A stretch of 64,000 bases of DNA from Pseudomonas sp. CAN1. Its GTDB lineage: Bacteria; Pseudomonadota; Gammaproteobacteria; Pseudomonadales; Pseudomonadaceae. The notes below the pieces were generated by a model. It was not told the DNA's origin and did not search any database. It was given only the letters and a program-made list of their open reading frames with translations. This document shows, in pieces, positions 51,912-60,665 of this stretch. The position numbers were made by a program, and so were the translations under genes. The stretch spans positions 508,349 through 572,348 of the forward strand of contig NZ_JASMRU010000001.1 in the NCBI RefSeq assembly GCF_030462585.1. Direction: 5' to 3'. The first letter of the stretch is position 1. Every line of letters starts with the position of its first letter.

Positions 51912-54089
51912 ATGCGTCTGCACGGACTCACCCTGCTGGCCCTGATCACTGGCTGCCTCGGCGTGCAGGAAGCGCGCGCGAGCAGCGACGATTCCTGCTA
52001 CCCCAGCTGGAACCTCAAGCGCGACTCGCTGGACGTCTGCAACAGCCTGCCGTTCCTGAGTCCGGGCAATGACAGCCGGGTCAATCTGCAGCTGCTGCTG
52101 GCCGATGCCGGCCAGGCAAGCGTCCCCAACCGCGCCCTATCCGACGACGAACAGCAACTGGGCTATGGCCTGGTGCCGTTCCCGCTGGCGCGCTGGCTGG
52201 AAGGCTCGGCGCCGGGAGACGCAAGCGACAGCTCCAGCGCCGCTGGCACCGCGCCGCTGGCCGACCTGGTGGCGCGCATCGGCCTGCCGGCGGACAGCCT
52301 GCCGGCCTCTTCCGACAGCTTCGCCAGTGGCGAAGGCAGCCGCTGCCGCAGCAACAACGCGGCCACCGCCCAGGACTTTCTCAGCCAGTTGCTGCTGGCC
52401 GACAGCCTGTCCGCCAGCGACCGCCAGGGCCTCGCCCGTGCGCGCCTGACCCTGCTCGGCGCCTGCCAGTGGGACGAAACCCAGCTCAGCGTGCTGCTGC
52501 CCGGCGACCTGCAGAGCGCTCCGGCCAAGGCCTACCGCAGCTACCTGAAAGCTGCGGCGGACTTCTACAGCGGGCGCTTCGGCGAGGCGCTGAAATCCTT
52601 CCGCGCGCTGCTGGACAGCGACCAGCCGTGGCTGAAGGAAACCTCGCGCTACATGGTCGCCCGCGCCTTGCTCAACCAGGCGCAGCTGAACGCCTTCGAC
52701 GAAATGGGCTACCCGGACCTGCGCAAGGTCGACAAGAAAATCCTCGCCCAGGCTGAAACCGCCCTGGGCGACTACCTGAAGGCTTATCCACAGGGCCAGT
52801 ACAGCGCCTCGGCGCAGGGCCTGGTGCGCCGGGTCTACTGGCTGATGAGCGACGAATCGCGGCTGGCCGGCGAGTATTCGCAGCTGTTTGCCCGCGAGGA
52901 TGCCGACGATCTCGCCCAACTAGTGCAGGAAGTCGACAACAAGCTGCTGGTCACCGCCCACCCGGCCGACGTCAGCGACGCGCGCCTGCTGGCGGTGCTC
53001 GACCTGATGCAGATGCGCCATCGCGATTCCAGCGAGCCGCGCGCGCTGGACGCCGCCGGCCTGGCGGCGCAGAAGGATCTCTTCGCCAAGTACCCCGGCC
53101 TGCACGACTATCTGCTGGCGGCCTACCAGCTGTACGTCGAGGAGAAGCCCGACGAGGCGCTCAAGGCCCTCCCCGAGGAGCTGCCGGCGAAACTCGACTA
53201 CCTCGCCTTCAGCCAGCAGACCCTGCGTGGCTTCGCCCTGGAAGCCGGCAACGACTGGATCGCTGCCGAGAAGCTCTGGCTGCGCCTGCTGCCGCTCGCC
53301 GAGCAGCCGCTGCAGCGCGAGCAACTGGAGCTGGCGCTGGCCTTCAACTACGAGCGCAGCGACCGCCTGGTGAAGGTGTTCGCCGAAGGCTCGCCGGTGC
53401 ACACGCCGATCATCCGCGAAATCCTCCTGCGCCACGTCGCCGGCCCCGACCTGCTGCGCCAGCAGGCGAAATCCACCGGCATCTCGGTGGAGGAACGCGA
53501 CACCGCGCTGTTTGCGCTGCTCTACAAGGACCTGCTGCACGGCCAGTACCAGGCCTATATCGATGACCTCGCGCTGCTGCCCACCGATGGCAGCGGCAAG
53601 CCGCTGGGCGCCAGCATCGGCTACCTCTACGGCAGCCTGCCGCTGTCGCTGTTCCAGTGGCCGGGCGGCAAGAACGACAGCGGCTACGAGTGCCCGGCGA
53701 TCGTCGACATCGCCCGCGACCTGCAGCAGAGCCCGCAGCCGCCCAGGGCGCTGAACTGCCTGGGCGAGTTCATCCTGCGCAACAACCTCGACGGCTTCCC
53801 GCTGGACACCCAGCCCAGCGAACGCGAACTGGGCGGCGGCGAATCGCTGTTCCCCGGCAGCGCGTATTCGCGCATGGACGGCTACCTCAAGGTCATCGCC
53901 GACAAGCAGGCACCGGAAGACGACCGCGCCTACGCACTGTTCCGCGCCATCAACTGTTACGCGCCCAGCGGCTTCAACGGCTGCGGCAGCCAGGACATCG
54001 CCCCGGCGCAGCGCAAGCAGTGGTTCCGCACCCTCAAGGGCCAGTACTCGGCAACGCCCTGGGCCAAATCCCTGAAGTACTACTGGTAA
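51912..54089 (+). CDS. large predicted outer-membrane lipoprotein, helical-repeat type, unknown function
   Basis: 725 residues. The signal sequence [15 protein letters not shown] ends in a lipobox-like LITGC (Cys15); a Sec cleavage at EARA is the alternative. The mature part is largely helical with TPR-like stretches ([20 protein letters not shown] near residue 210 and [20 protein letters not shown] near residue 400), suggesting a scaffold. Paired Cys residues are spread along it ([23 protein letters not shown]), which fits a periplasmic location. It forms a pair with the next gene (5 bp). The family is not recognised, although the position matches PA5441 in PAO1 from memory. Confidence 0.78.
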   Translation: MRLHGLTLLALITGCLGVQEARASSDDSCYPSWNLKRDSLDVCNSLPFLSPGNDSRVNLQLLLADAGQASVPNRALSDDEQQLGYGLVPFPLARWLEGSAPGDASDSSSAAGTAPLADLVARIGLPADSLPASSDSFASGEGSRCRSNNAATAQDFLSQLLLADSLSASDRQGLARARLTLLGACQWDETQLSVLLPGDLQSAPAKAYRSYLKAAADFYSGRFGEALKSFRALLDSDQPWLKETSRYMVARALLNQAQLNAFDEMGYPDLRKVDKKILAQAETALGDYLKAYPQGQYSASAQGLVRRVYWLMSDESRLAGEYSQLFAREDADDLAQLVQEVDNKLLVTAHPADVSDARLLAVLDLMQMRHRDSSEPRALDAAGLAAQKDLFAKYPGLHDYLLAAYQLYVEEKPDEALKALPEELPAKLDYLAFSQQTLRGFALEAGNDWIAAEKLWLRLLPLAEQPLQREQLELALAFNYERSDRLVKVFAEGSPVHTPIIREILLRHVAGPDLLRQQAKSTGISVEERDTALFALLYKDLLHGQYQAYIDDLALLPTDGSGKPLGASIGYLYGSLPLSLFQWPGGKNDSGYECPAIVDIARDLQQSPQPPRALNCLGEFILRNNLDGFPLDTQPSERELGGGESLFPGSAYSRMDGYLKVIADKQAPEDDRAYALFRAINCYAPSGFNGCGSQDIAPAQRKQWFRTLKGQYSATPWAKSLKYYW

Positions 54090-54094
54090 GCCCG

Positions 54095-54802
54095 ATGCGC
54101 CGCGCCCTGGCCATGACCCTGGCGCTGCTCGCGGGCAACGCCTCGGCGGCCGGGGTGGATGCCGCCGAGCACGATGCCTTCTGGCTCTGGAGCGGCGTCA
54201 AACCGCAGCCGGTGCTGGCCCAGGCGCGCACTCTCTACGTATTGCAAGGGCAGGTCAGCGCGCCGCGCCACAGCGATGGCCGCGCTCACCTGATCGCCCA
54301 GGGCATCGCCATCCCGCGGCTGAAGCAGGGCGAGGTCTGGGTGGTCTACCGTGCCCACACCCTGCGCTGGAACGAGGACATCTACCGCACCCTGCTGTCG
54401 CAGCTGCGCCGCTGGCGCGCGGCGGGCAACCCGGTGGTGGGCGTGCAGATCGACTTCGATGCGCGCACGCGCTACCTCAACGAGTACGTCGACTTCCTCC
54501 AGGACCTGCGCACGCGCCTGCCCGCCGGCTGCAAGCTGAGCATCACCGGGCTGATGGACTGGGGCAGCAACGCCGCGCCGGAAACCATCAACCGTTTGGC
54601 CGGCGTGGTGGACGAAGTAGTGGTGCAGACCTACCAGGGCCGCCACACCATCCCCAACTACCAGGCCTACCTGCCGCGCGTGGCGCGCCTGCAGCTGCCC
54701 TACCGCATCGGCCTGGCGCAGTACGGCCAGTGGCGGGCGCCGGACTACCTGGCGCAGAGCCGGTGGTTCAGGGGGTATGTGGTGTTCCTGCAGAACCCCT
54801 GA
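54095..54802 (+). CDS. DUF3142 domain-containing exported protein
   Basis: 235 residues from ATG 54095, 5 bp after the preceding stop. Signal peptide MRRALAMTLALLAGNASAAG is followed by a glycoside-hydrolase-like TIM-barrel pattern: FWLWSGVKPQPV, GVQIDFDARTRYLNEYVDFL (the IDFD motif typical of DUF3142), ITGLMDWGS, EVVVQTYQGRHTIP and RIGLAQYGQW. The family is thought to be a GH-like fold but no activity is proven. It is likely periplasmic and works with the preceding lipoprotein. Confidence 0.82.
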   Translation: MRRALAMTLALLAGNASAAGVDAAEHDAFWLWSGVKPQPVLAQARTLYVLQGQVSAPRHSDGRAHLIAQGIAIPRLKQGEVWVVYRAHTLRWNEDIYRTLLSQLRRWRAAGNPVVGVQIDFDARTRYLNEYVDFLQDLRTRLPAGCKLSITGLMDWGSNAAPETINRLAGVVDEVVVQTYQGRHTIPNYQAYLPRVARLQLPYRIGLAQYGQWRAPDYLAQSRWFRGYVVFLQNP

Positions 54803-54831
54803 CCGCGCGGATCAGAATCGGGTAGGGCGGA

Positions 54832-55037
54832 TAACGCCTCAGGCGTTATCCGCCATTGCGGCGGATAACCCGTTCCGGGTTATGCGCCCTACGGTCTGGA
54901 GAGTCGGTGATGCGGGTGCGGGCGGCGGGCCGATCGCGGACGGAGTCCGCTCCTACGCACGCCGGCGGTTTGGGTATAGCGGCGCATGTTCCGGCGGGGT
55001 GTTGAACCTAGGGTAGGAGCGGACTCCGTCCGCGATA
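54832..55037. repeat. class C palindrome and an outward-facing pair of class B half elements
   Basis: 54832-54892 runs from GTAGGGCGGATAACGCC to GGGTTATGCGCCCTAC. 54932-54956 (GATCGCGGACGGAGTCCGCT then CCTAC) and 55013-55037 (GTAGGAGCGGACTCCGTCCG then CGATA) are inverted copies 56 bp apart. They fill the 255-bp gap between convergent genes; no gene is seen. Confidence 0.85.
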
Positions 55038-55057
55038 GGCTTCCGGCGGCAGAGGAC

Positions 55058-56461
55058 TCAACCGCCGCCACACCCGCACTTGCCGCAATCGTTCCCGCAA
55101 CCACCGGCTGCCGCTGCCTCCTGCGTATCGCGGGTGGTGCCGCCCTTCAGGTTGCGCATCAGCAGGGCGTATTGCAGGTCCAGCTCCTCGGGCAGCGGGA
55201 GGTAGACCACGTGCCCGTCGCCGGGCGCGACGGCGATGGCTTCGCCGCGGTTGTTCTCCAGCTTCTGCAGGCGGAAGGTGCGGTTGCCCGCCGGGGTCAT
55301 CAGTTCGATGCTGTCGTCCACCTCGAAGCGGTTCTTCACCCGCACCTCGGCCAGGCCGTTGCGCCTCTCGCCGGTGAATTCGCCGACGAACCGCTGGCGC
55401 TCGGAGAGCGAGTGGCCGTACTGGTAGTTCTGGTACTCGTCATGCACGTGGCGACGCAGGAAGCCCTCGGTGTAGCCCCGGTGGGCGAGGGACTCCAGGG
55501 TGTCCATCAGGCCGAGGTCGAAGGCGCGCCCGGCGACCGCGTCGTCGATGGCCTTGCGGTAGGCCTGGGCGGTGCGCGCGACGTAGTAGTGCGACTTGGT
55601 CCGACCCTCGATCTTCAGCGAATGCACGCCCATCTGCGTCAAACGCTGCACGTGCTGGATAGCGCGCAGGTCCTTCGAATTCATGATGTAGGTGCCGTGC
55701 TCATCCTCGAAGGCCTCCATCAGCTCGCCGGGTCGGTTGGCTTCTTCGAGCAGGACGATTTCCTGGCTCGGCGCGCCGATGCCCAGGGTCGGTTCGACAT
55801 TGCGCACTGCGTGGCCCAACTCGTCCTCGTGGGCGGCGTGGGTCTGGTATTCCCAGCGGCAGGCATTGGTGCAGGTGCCCTGGTTGGGGTCGCGGCGGTT
55901 GATGTAGCCCGACAGCAGGCAGCGCCCGGAGTAAGCCATGCACAGCGCGCCATGGACGAAGACTTCCAGCTCCATGCCCGGTACGCGCTGGCGAATCTCG
56001 CCGATTTCCTCCAGCGACAGCTCGCGGGACAGGATCACCCGCTTGAGTCCCTGCTGGCGCCAGAACTCCACGCTGGCCCAGTTCACCGCATTGGCCTGTA
56101 CCGAGAGATGGATATCAACCTCGGGGAAATGCTGGCGAACCAGCATGATCAGGCCGGGATCGGACATGATCAGCGCATCCGGCCCGAGGGCGATCACCGA
56201 CTCGACGTCCTGCAGGAAGGTCTTCAGCTTGGCGTTGTGCGGGGCGATGTTGACCACCACGTACAGGCGCTTGCCCAGGGCGTGGGCCTCGTTGATGCCG
56301 GTGGCGAGGTTGGCGTGGTCGAACTCGTTGTTGCGCACCCGCAGGCTGTAGCGCGGCTGGCCGGCATAGACGGCGTCGGCGCCGTAGGCAAAGGCGTGGC
56401 GCAGGCTCTTCAGCGAGCCGGCGGGGCAGAGCAGTTCGGGGGAATACGGCGTGGGGGACAT
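55058..56461 (-). CDS. trhP: U32 peptidase family protein, tRNA 5-hydroxyuridine synthesis (TrhP/YegQ type)
   Basis: 467 residues. The U32 fold has ELLCPAGSLKSLRHAFAYGA at the N terminus, the signature EVFVHGALCMAYSGRCLLS near residue 170, and RRDPNQGTCTNACRW with the four Cys that bind an Fe-S cluster in this family. TrhP (YegQ) hydroxylates U34 of certain tRNAs using prephenate-dependent chemistry. A C-terminal Cys/Gly-rich tail (GGCGNDCGKCGCGGG) is extra compared with E. coli YegQ. PA5440 is the PAO1 counterpart (memory). YhbU-type U32 is the alternative, but length and Cys motif favour TrhP. Confidence 0.85.
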   Translation of the reverse strand: MSPTPYSPELLCPAGSLKSLRHAFAYGADAVYAGQPRYSLRVRNNEFDHANLATGINEAHALGKRLYVVVNIAPHNAKLKTFLQDVESVIALGPDALIMSDPGLIMLVRQHFPEVDIHLSVQANAVNWASVEFWRQQGLKRVILSRELSLEEIGEIRQRVPGMELEVFVHGALCMAYSGRCLLSGYINRRDPNQGTCTNACRWEYQTHAAHEDELGHAVRNVEPTLGIGAPSQEIVLLEEANRPGELMEAFEDEHGTYIMNSKDLRAIQHVQRLTQMGVHSLKIEGRTKSHYYVARTAQAYRKAIDDAVAGRAFDLGLMDTLESLAHRGYTEGFLRRHVHDEYQNYQYGHSLSERQRFVGEFTGERRNGLAEVRVKNRFEVDDSIELMTPAGNRTFRLQKLENNRGEAIAVAPGDGHVVYLPLPEELDLQYALLMRNLKGGTTRDTQEAAAAGGCGNDCGKCGCGGG

Positions 56462-56552
56462 GGCGGCGCAGCGGGTAGTGGGAAAAAGGCCGCCACTCTA
56501 GGAAATCCGCGGGCTGCGCGTGCTGAGCGAGGTCAACGAAGGGGCTGTTTTC

Positions 56553-56733
56553 GTAGGAGCGAGCTTGCTCGCGAAGCGCCCAACGCCGCCGGAGCTGCCG
56601 GTGGGCTCTGTTCGCGAGCAAGCTCGCTCCTACAGGTAGGTGTCGGCGGGCGTAGGAACGGACTCTGTCCGCGATGTGCCATCGGCCAGCTCGGAGCCGC
56701 GGGGAATCGATCGTGGACGCAGTCCGCTCCTAC
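56553..56733. repeat. class A REP (56553-56633) followed by class B REP (56652-56733)
   Basis: GTAGGAGCGAGCTTGCTCGC ... GCGAGCAAGCTCGCTCCTAC, then GTAGGAACGGACTCTGTCCG ... GTGGACGCAGTCCGCTCCTAC with diverged arms. They lie between trhP and zwf and take up most of the 282-bp gap; no gene is seen. Confidence 0.85.
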
Positions 56734-56743
56734 GTAAGCCGGA

Positions 56744-58219
56744 TCATTCCAGCCATTTACGGCCCTGCAACTCCAGCAGCGTCTGCGCCTGCTCCGGGCC
56801 GTTGCTGCCGGCGGGGTAGGGGCGCGGGCTCAGGTAGTGCTCGTGCCAGCCCTTGATGATCGGGTCGACCCAGCTCCAGGCCGCTTCCACCTCGTCGCGG
56901 CGCATGAACAGCGTCGAGTCGCCCTCGATCACGTCCAGCAGCAGGCGTTCGTAGGCGTCCCAGCGGCGCTTGTTGCTGCTGAAGGCCTGGGCGAGGTTGA
57001 GGTCCAGCTCCACCGGTTCCAGCTGCATGCCCTTGCCCGGCGCCTTGGCCATCAGCTGCACGCTGATGCGCTCCTCGGGCTGCAGTCTTATCCACAGGCG
57101 GTTGGCTGCGCCGGCGCCGTTGCCGATCAGGCCGTTGGGCGCCGGCTTGAACTGGATGATGATCTCCGAGCACTTCTTCGCCATGCGCTTGCCGGTGCGC
57201 AGGTAGAACGGCACGCCGGCCCAGCGCCAGTTGTCGATCTCCGCCTGAACGGCGACGAAGGTCTCGGTATCGCTGTCGTTGTCGACATTTTTCTCGAACC
57301 AGTAGGCCGGCACCTCCTGCCCGCCGATGTGCCCGGCGGTGTATTGGCCGCGCACGGTCTTGTCCTGCACGTCCTGCCCGGAAATCGGCTTGAGCGCCTG
57401 CAGCACCTTCAGTTTCTCGTTGCGCACTGCCTCGGCGTCGAAGCGCACCGGTGCTTCCATGGTCACCAGGCAGAGCAGCTGCAGCAGGTGGTTCTGCACC
57501 ATGTCGCGCATCGCCCCGGCGTGGTCGTAGTAGGCGCCACGGTTCTCCACGCCGAGGGTTTCGCTGACGGTGATCTGCACATGGTCGATGTGACCGTTGC
57601 GCCACACCGGCTCGAACAGGGTGTTGGCGAAGCGCAGGGCCATCAGGTTCTGCACGGTTTCCTTGCCCAGGTAGTGGTCGATGCGGAACACCCGCGACTC
57701 GTCGAACACTTCGCCGATGGCCTGGTTGATCGCCACTGCCGACTCCAGCGAATGCCCCAGCGGTTTCTCCAGCACGATGCGCGCCAGCGGCCCGGCCAGG
57801 CCGGCAATCTTCAGGTTCTGCGCAATCGGCGCGAACAGGCTCGGCGCGGTGGCCAGGTAATGCACCAGCACGCGGCCTTCGCTGCGTTTCAGGGCCTTGG
57901 CGATGCGGGCGAAATCGGCGCTCTGGGAGGCGTCCATCGCCACGTATTCCAGGCGCTGGGCGAAACTGCGCCAGGCCTCCGCGGAGAAGTCGCTGCGCGC
58001 TACCTGGGCACGGCAGTTGCGCTCGGCGAGGGCGAGGTAGGAGGCGTTGTCGCGCTGGCTGCGGGCGAGGGCGAAGATTCGCGTATCGGCCGGCAGACGG
58101 TTTTCCCGGTGCAGGTGGTAGAGCGCCGGCAGCAGTTTATGTAGCGCCAGATCGCCGCTGCCACCGAATACCAGAATGTCGCAAGAGCTTGGCAGGCCGA
58201 GGCTCGCAGGCGTTTTCAC
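56744..58219 (-). CDS. zwf: glucose-6-phosphate 1-dehydrogenase
   Basis: 491 residues from GTG 58219, the only sensible start; AGGGAATAA lies 8 bp upstream. NADP+ loop VFGGSGDLALHKLLPAL, substrate motif RIDHYLGKETVQNL near residue 180 and GKRMAKKCSEI further on. It oxidises glucose 6-phosphate to 6-phosphogluconolactone for the Entner-Doudoroff and pentose-phosphate paths. It is divergent from hexR across a HexR operator. In PAO1 a second zwf (PA5439) sits next to hexR (PA5438), and the main zwf is with pgl and eda elsewhere, so this is probably the second isozyme. Confidence 0.93.
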   Translation of the reverse strand: MKTPASLGLPSSCDILVFGGSGDLALHKLLPALYHLHRENRLPADTRIFALARSQRDNASYLALAERNCRAQVARSDFSAEAWRSFAQRLEYVAMDASQSADFARIAKALKRSEGRVLVHYLATAPSLFAPIAQNLKIAGLAGPLARIVLEKPLGHSLESAVAINQAIGEVFDESRVFRIDHYLGKETVQNLMALRFANTLFEPVWRNGHIDHVQITVSETLGVENRGAYYDHAGAMRDMVQNHLLQLLCLVTMEAPVRFDAEAVRNEKLKVLQALKPISGQDVQDKTVRGQYTAGHIGGQEVPAYWFEKNVDNDSDTETFVAVQAEIDNWRWAGVPFYLRTGKRMAKKCSEIIIQFKPAPNGLIGNGAGAANRLWIRLQPEERISVQLMAKAPGKGMQLEPVELDLNLAQAFSSNKRRWDAYERLLLDVIEGDSTLFMRRDEVEAAWSWVDPIIKGWHEHYLSPRPYPAGSNGPEQAQTLLELQGRKWLE

Positions 58220-58250
58220 AGACTTATTCCCTGGGCTTTTCGGATGGTTT

Positions 58251-58265
58251 TGTAGTATAACTACA
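58251..58265. promoter_or_regulatory. HexR operator between zwf and hexR
   Basis: TGTAGT and ACTACA are inverted around ATA (TGTAGTATAACTACA), preceded by TT, in line with the TTGT-N-ACAA type HexR site. A further half site CTACA lies at 58272. It is 31 bp from the zwf start and 45 bp from hexR, so it can control both. Confidence 0.75.
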
Positions 58266-58310
58266 TCAAGACTACATAAATTTCAGACAACTATCACCGA
58301 GCCTAACCCT

Positions 58311-59195
58311 GTGAACCTTTTGCAGCACATTGCCCAGTCGCGTCATCTGCTCCGCAAGTCGGAGCTCAAGGTTGCCGATCACGTGATGCAGGACCCTGCA
58401 TCGGTCATGCACAGCTCCATGGCCGACCTCGCCCACAGCGTCGGCGTCAGCGAGCCGACCATCGTGCGCTTCTGCCGCGCCATCGGCTGCAGCGGCTTCC
58501 AGGACCTCAAGCTGAAACTGGCGCAGAGCCTCGCCGCCGGCGCCAGTTTCGGGCAGTTCTCGATCAACGAGAGCGACTCGGTGGCGGACTTCAGCCTGAA
58601 GATCTTCGACACCACCCTGCACTCGCTGATGGAAGTGCGCGAGAACCTCGACACCCACGCCCTGGAGCGTGCTGTCGCGGCCATCGCCCATGCCCAGCGC
58701 GTCGAGTTCTACGGCTTCGGCGCTTCCGGTGCGGTGGCGGCGGACGCCCAGCACAAGTTCTTCCGTCTGCTGCTGTCCGCGGCGGCCTATTCCGACCCGC
58801 ACATGCAGGCCATGTCGGCGGTGACCCTGAAGCCTTCGGACGTGGCGATCTGCATCTCCCAGTCCGGTCGCTCCAAGGACCTACTGGTGACCGCCAACCT
58901 GGTGCGCGAAGCTGGCGCCACGCTGATCACCCTATGCCCGAGCCAGACTCCGCTGGCGGACCTGGCCACGGTGAACCTGGCGGTGGACGTGCACGAAGAC
59001 ACCGACATCTACACCCCGCTGACTTCGCGCATCGCCCACCTGGTGGTGATCGACGTGCTGGCGATGGGCGTGGCCATGGCCCGCGGCCCGGACCTGGTGA
59101 ATCACCTGAAGAGCGTGAAGCGCAGCCTGCGCAGCCTGCGTCTGTCGCCGAAGGTGATCAAGAACCATGAGGAACGCCCGGAAGAGGCGTCCTGA
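58311..59195 (+). CDS. hexR: RpiR-type repressor of hexose metabolism
   Basis: 294 residues from GTG 58311, chosen because it gives the MNLLQHIAQSRHLLRKSE N terminus of Pseudomonas HexR. RpiR HTH about 1-77 (VGVSEPTIVRFCRAIGCSGF), SIS sugar-phosphate domain about 125-255 (FYGFGASGAVAADAQHKFF, ICISQSGRSKD). HexR represses zwf, edd, gap and glk and is released by 2-keto-3-deoxy-6-phosphogluconate. The GTG start matches that of zwf. Located as PA5438 in PAO1. Confidence 0.94.
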   Translation: MNLLQHIAQSRHLLRKSELKVADHVMQDPASVMHSSMADLAHSVGVSEPTIVRFCRAIGCSGFQDLKLKLAQSLAAGASFGQFSINESDSVADFSLKIFDTTLHSLMEVRENLDTHALERAVAAIAHAQRVEFYGFGASGAVAADAQHKFFRLLLSAAAYSDPHMQAMSAVTLKPSDVAICISQSGRSKDLLVTANLVREAGATLITLCPSQTPLADLATVNLAVDVHEDTDIYTPLTSRIAHLVVIDVLAMGVAMARGPDLVNHLKSVKRSLRSLRLSPKVIKNHEERPEEAS

Positions 59196-59319
59196 TCCTG
59201 CCCTGACGGTGCCGCCGACCGCTCGTCGGCGTCACCGGCGCTTCACCACCACGTCGTCAAACGGTCATCCGTGGCCAGCATTCTGGCGTCTCCAGCCCTT
59301 CGGCCTTGGGAGATGCGAG

Positions 59320-59535
59320 ATGCCCCGCCATATCGACGACACCCAGCTCTAAGTGGACAGCAAGACCCGTCGCAAGCTCGAGGACCAGCGCCGCATGCAG
59401 TTCCGGCGCGCCATCGAGGACCGTGTGGAGGCCCAGCGCCTGGCCCACGAAACCTCGGATTTTCCCGACCTGATCGCCGCCGCCTACCTCACTTCGGCGA
59501 AGGCGGGCCGGCGAAGCGTTCGGCCAGCTGGCTGA
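59320..59535 (+). pseudogene. small basic protein gene (PA3496-family-like) with an in-frame TAA after codon 10
   Basis: ATG 59320 (GGGAG 6 bp upstream) starts MPRHIDDTQL and meets TAA at 59350-59352. In the same frame, GTG 59353 immediately continues with DSKTRRKLEDQRRMQFRRAI and on to TGA at 59535 (60 residues). MPR..DD near the start and KTRRKLEDQRRM..RRAIE are in the order expected of one small protein, so the stop looks like a nonsense mutation, GAA to TAA for example. Alternatively the 60-residue GTG frame is translated alone by reinitiation or readthrough. The end overlaps the convergent pycR gene by 47 bp. Confidence 0.5.
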
Positions 59536-60439
59536 TCAGCGCGCGCTCTTCACGGATGAAGGCGACGAACGCCTGGGCAACAGGGCTCAGGCGCTTGCCG
59601 CGGGCGTGCACCAGACACCAGCTGCGGTAGAGCGGCAGTTCCTCCACCGGCAATTCGTGGAGCAACCCGGACTGCAGTTCGCGGCTCACCGCGTGGCGCG
59701 GCAACAGCGCCAGCCCCAATCCCGCCAGCACCCCTTCCCTTGAGCCTTCCAGCGAGGCGAATTCCAGCGTCTGCGGGAAGTGCGCGCGTTTCTGCTGGAA
59801 GTGTTCCTCGCAGGCCTTGCGCGTTCCCGAGCCGGGCTCGCGGATCAGCAGCGGGTAGGGTTCCAGGTCCTTCAACGAGAGCTTCGCGGCGTTGCACAGC
59901 GGGTGGTCCGGCGGTGCCACGGCGACTATCGGGTTGTTCAGGAAGGGCAGGAATTCCAGCGCCATGTCCTGCGGCACCAGGGACATGATCACCAGGTCGT
60001 CGCGGTTGTCCGACAGGCGCTTGATCACCTGGGCGCGGTTGACCACCGTGAGGTTCAGGCTGACGTCCGGGTGCTGCGCGTGGAAGGCGGCGAACAGGTG
60101 CGGGGTGATGTACTTGGCGCTGGATTCCACCGCCAGGCGCAGCTGGCCCTGCAGCGAGCCCTTGAGGTCGGAGAGGTTCATGTCGAGCACTTCCAGGCGC
60201 TGGAAGATGTCGGTGGTCGCGCGCAGCAGGGCGTCGGCGGCGTCGGTCTGGTAGAGCTTCTTGCCGATGTATTCGAACAGCGGCTGGCCGACCAGCTCTT
60301 CCAGCTGGCGAATCTGCAGGCTGACCGCCGGCTGGGTCAGGGCCATTTCCTCCGCGGCGCGGCTGTAGGAACGGCTTTCGCAGACTGCGCGGAAAACCTG
60401 CAGCTGGCGAAGGGTCATACGCATCAATGACTTACGCAT
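59489..60439 (-). CDS. pycR: LysR-family regulator of pyruvate carboxylase genes
   Basis: 316 residues from ATG 60439; ATG 60424 is an alternative. HTH at about 8-65 (LQVFRAVCESRSYSRAAEEM, LTQPAVSLQIRQLEELVGQ), effector domain about 95-295, with CbbR/CysB-like LLIREPGSGTRKACEE. It is divergent from pycA. PA5437 in PAO1 was named PycR, an activator linked to pycAB. Its binding sites should be T-rich dyads in the 60440-60665 gap. Confidence 0.87.
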   Translation of the reverse strand: MRKSLMRMTLRQLQVFRAVCESRSYSRAAEEMALTQPAVSLQIRQLEELVGQPLFEYIGKKLYQTDAADALLRATTDIFQRLEVLDMNLSDLKGSLQGQLRLAVESSAKYITPHLFAAFHAQHPDVSLNLTVVNRAQVIKRLSDNRDDLVIMSLVPQDMALEFLPFLNNPIVAVAPPDHPLCNAAKLSLKDLEPYPLLIREPGSGTRKACEEHFQQKRAHFPQTLEFASLEGSREGVLAGLGLALLPRHAVSRELQSGLLHELPVEELPLYRSWCLVHARGKRLSPVAQAFVAFIREERALISQLAERFAGPPSPK

Positions 60440-60474
60440 AGAACTCGGCCTGATCGCGACATTTTCGAGCAACT

Positions 60475-60490
60475 ATAAATCATTCTTTAT
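60475..60490. promoter_or_regulatory. AT-rich dyad in the pycR-pycA gap, candidate LysR site
   Basis: ATAAA (60475-60479) and TTTAT (60486-60490) are inverted around 6 bp, 36 bp from the pycR start, in an AT-rich stretch that contrasts with the rest of the window. The 226-bp gap also contains AATAATTATTGATTTTGGTT and a GCCGGA/TCCGGC hairpin; no gene is seen. Confidence 0.4.
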
Positions 60491-60665
60491 GGCTACCCCA
60501 ATAATTATTGATTTTGGTTAATCCTCCCTCCCGCGCTAGGGTAAAAACACGCCGGAACCCGCTCCGGCCAAGCAATAGCCACAAGAGAGTCCAGCTGCCG
60601 TCAGCGGCGCTGCCGATGGGTTTTTACGCCGGGGTCCAAAAGGCCCGGGCCGAGGGAAAGCCGCA

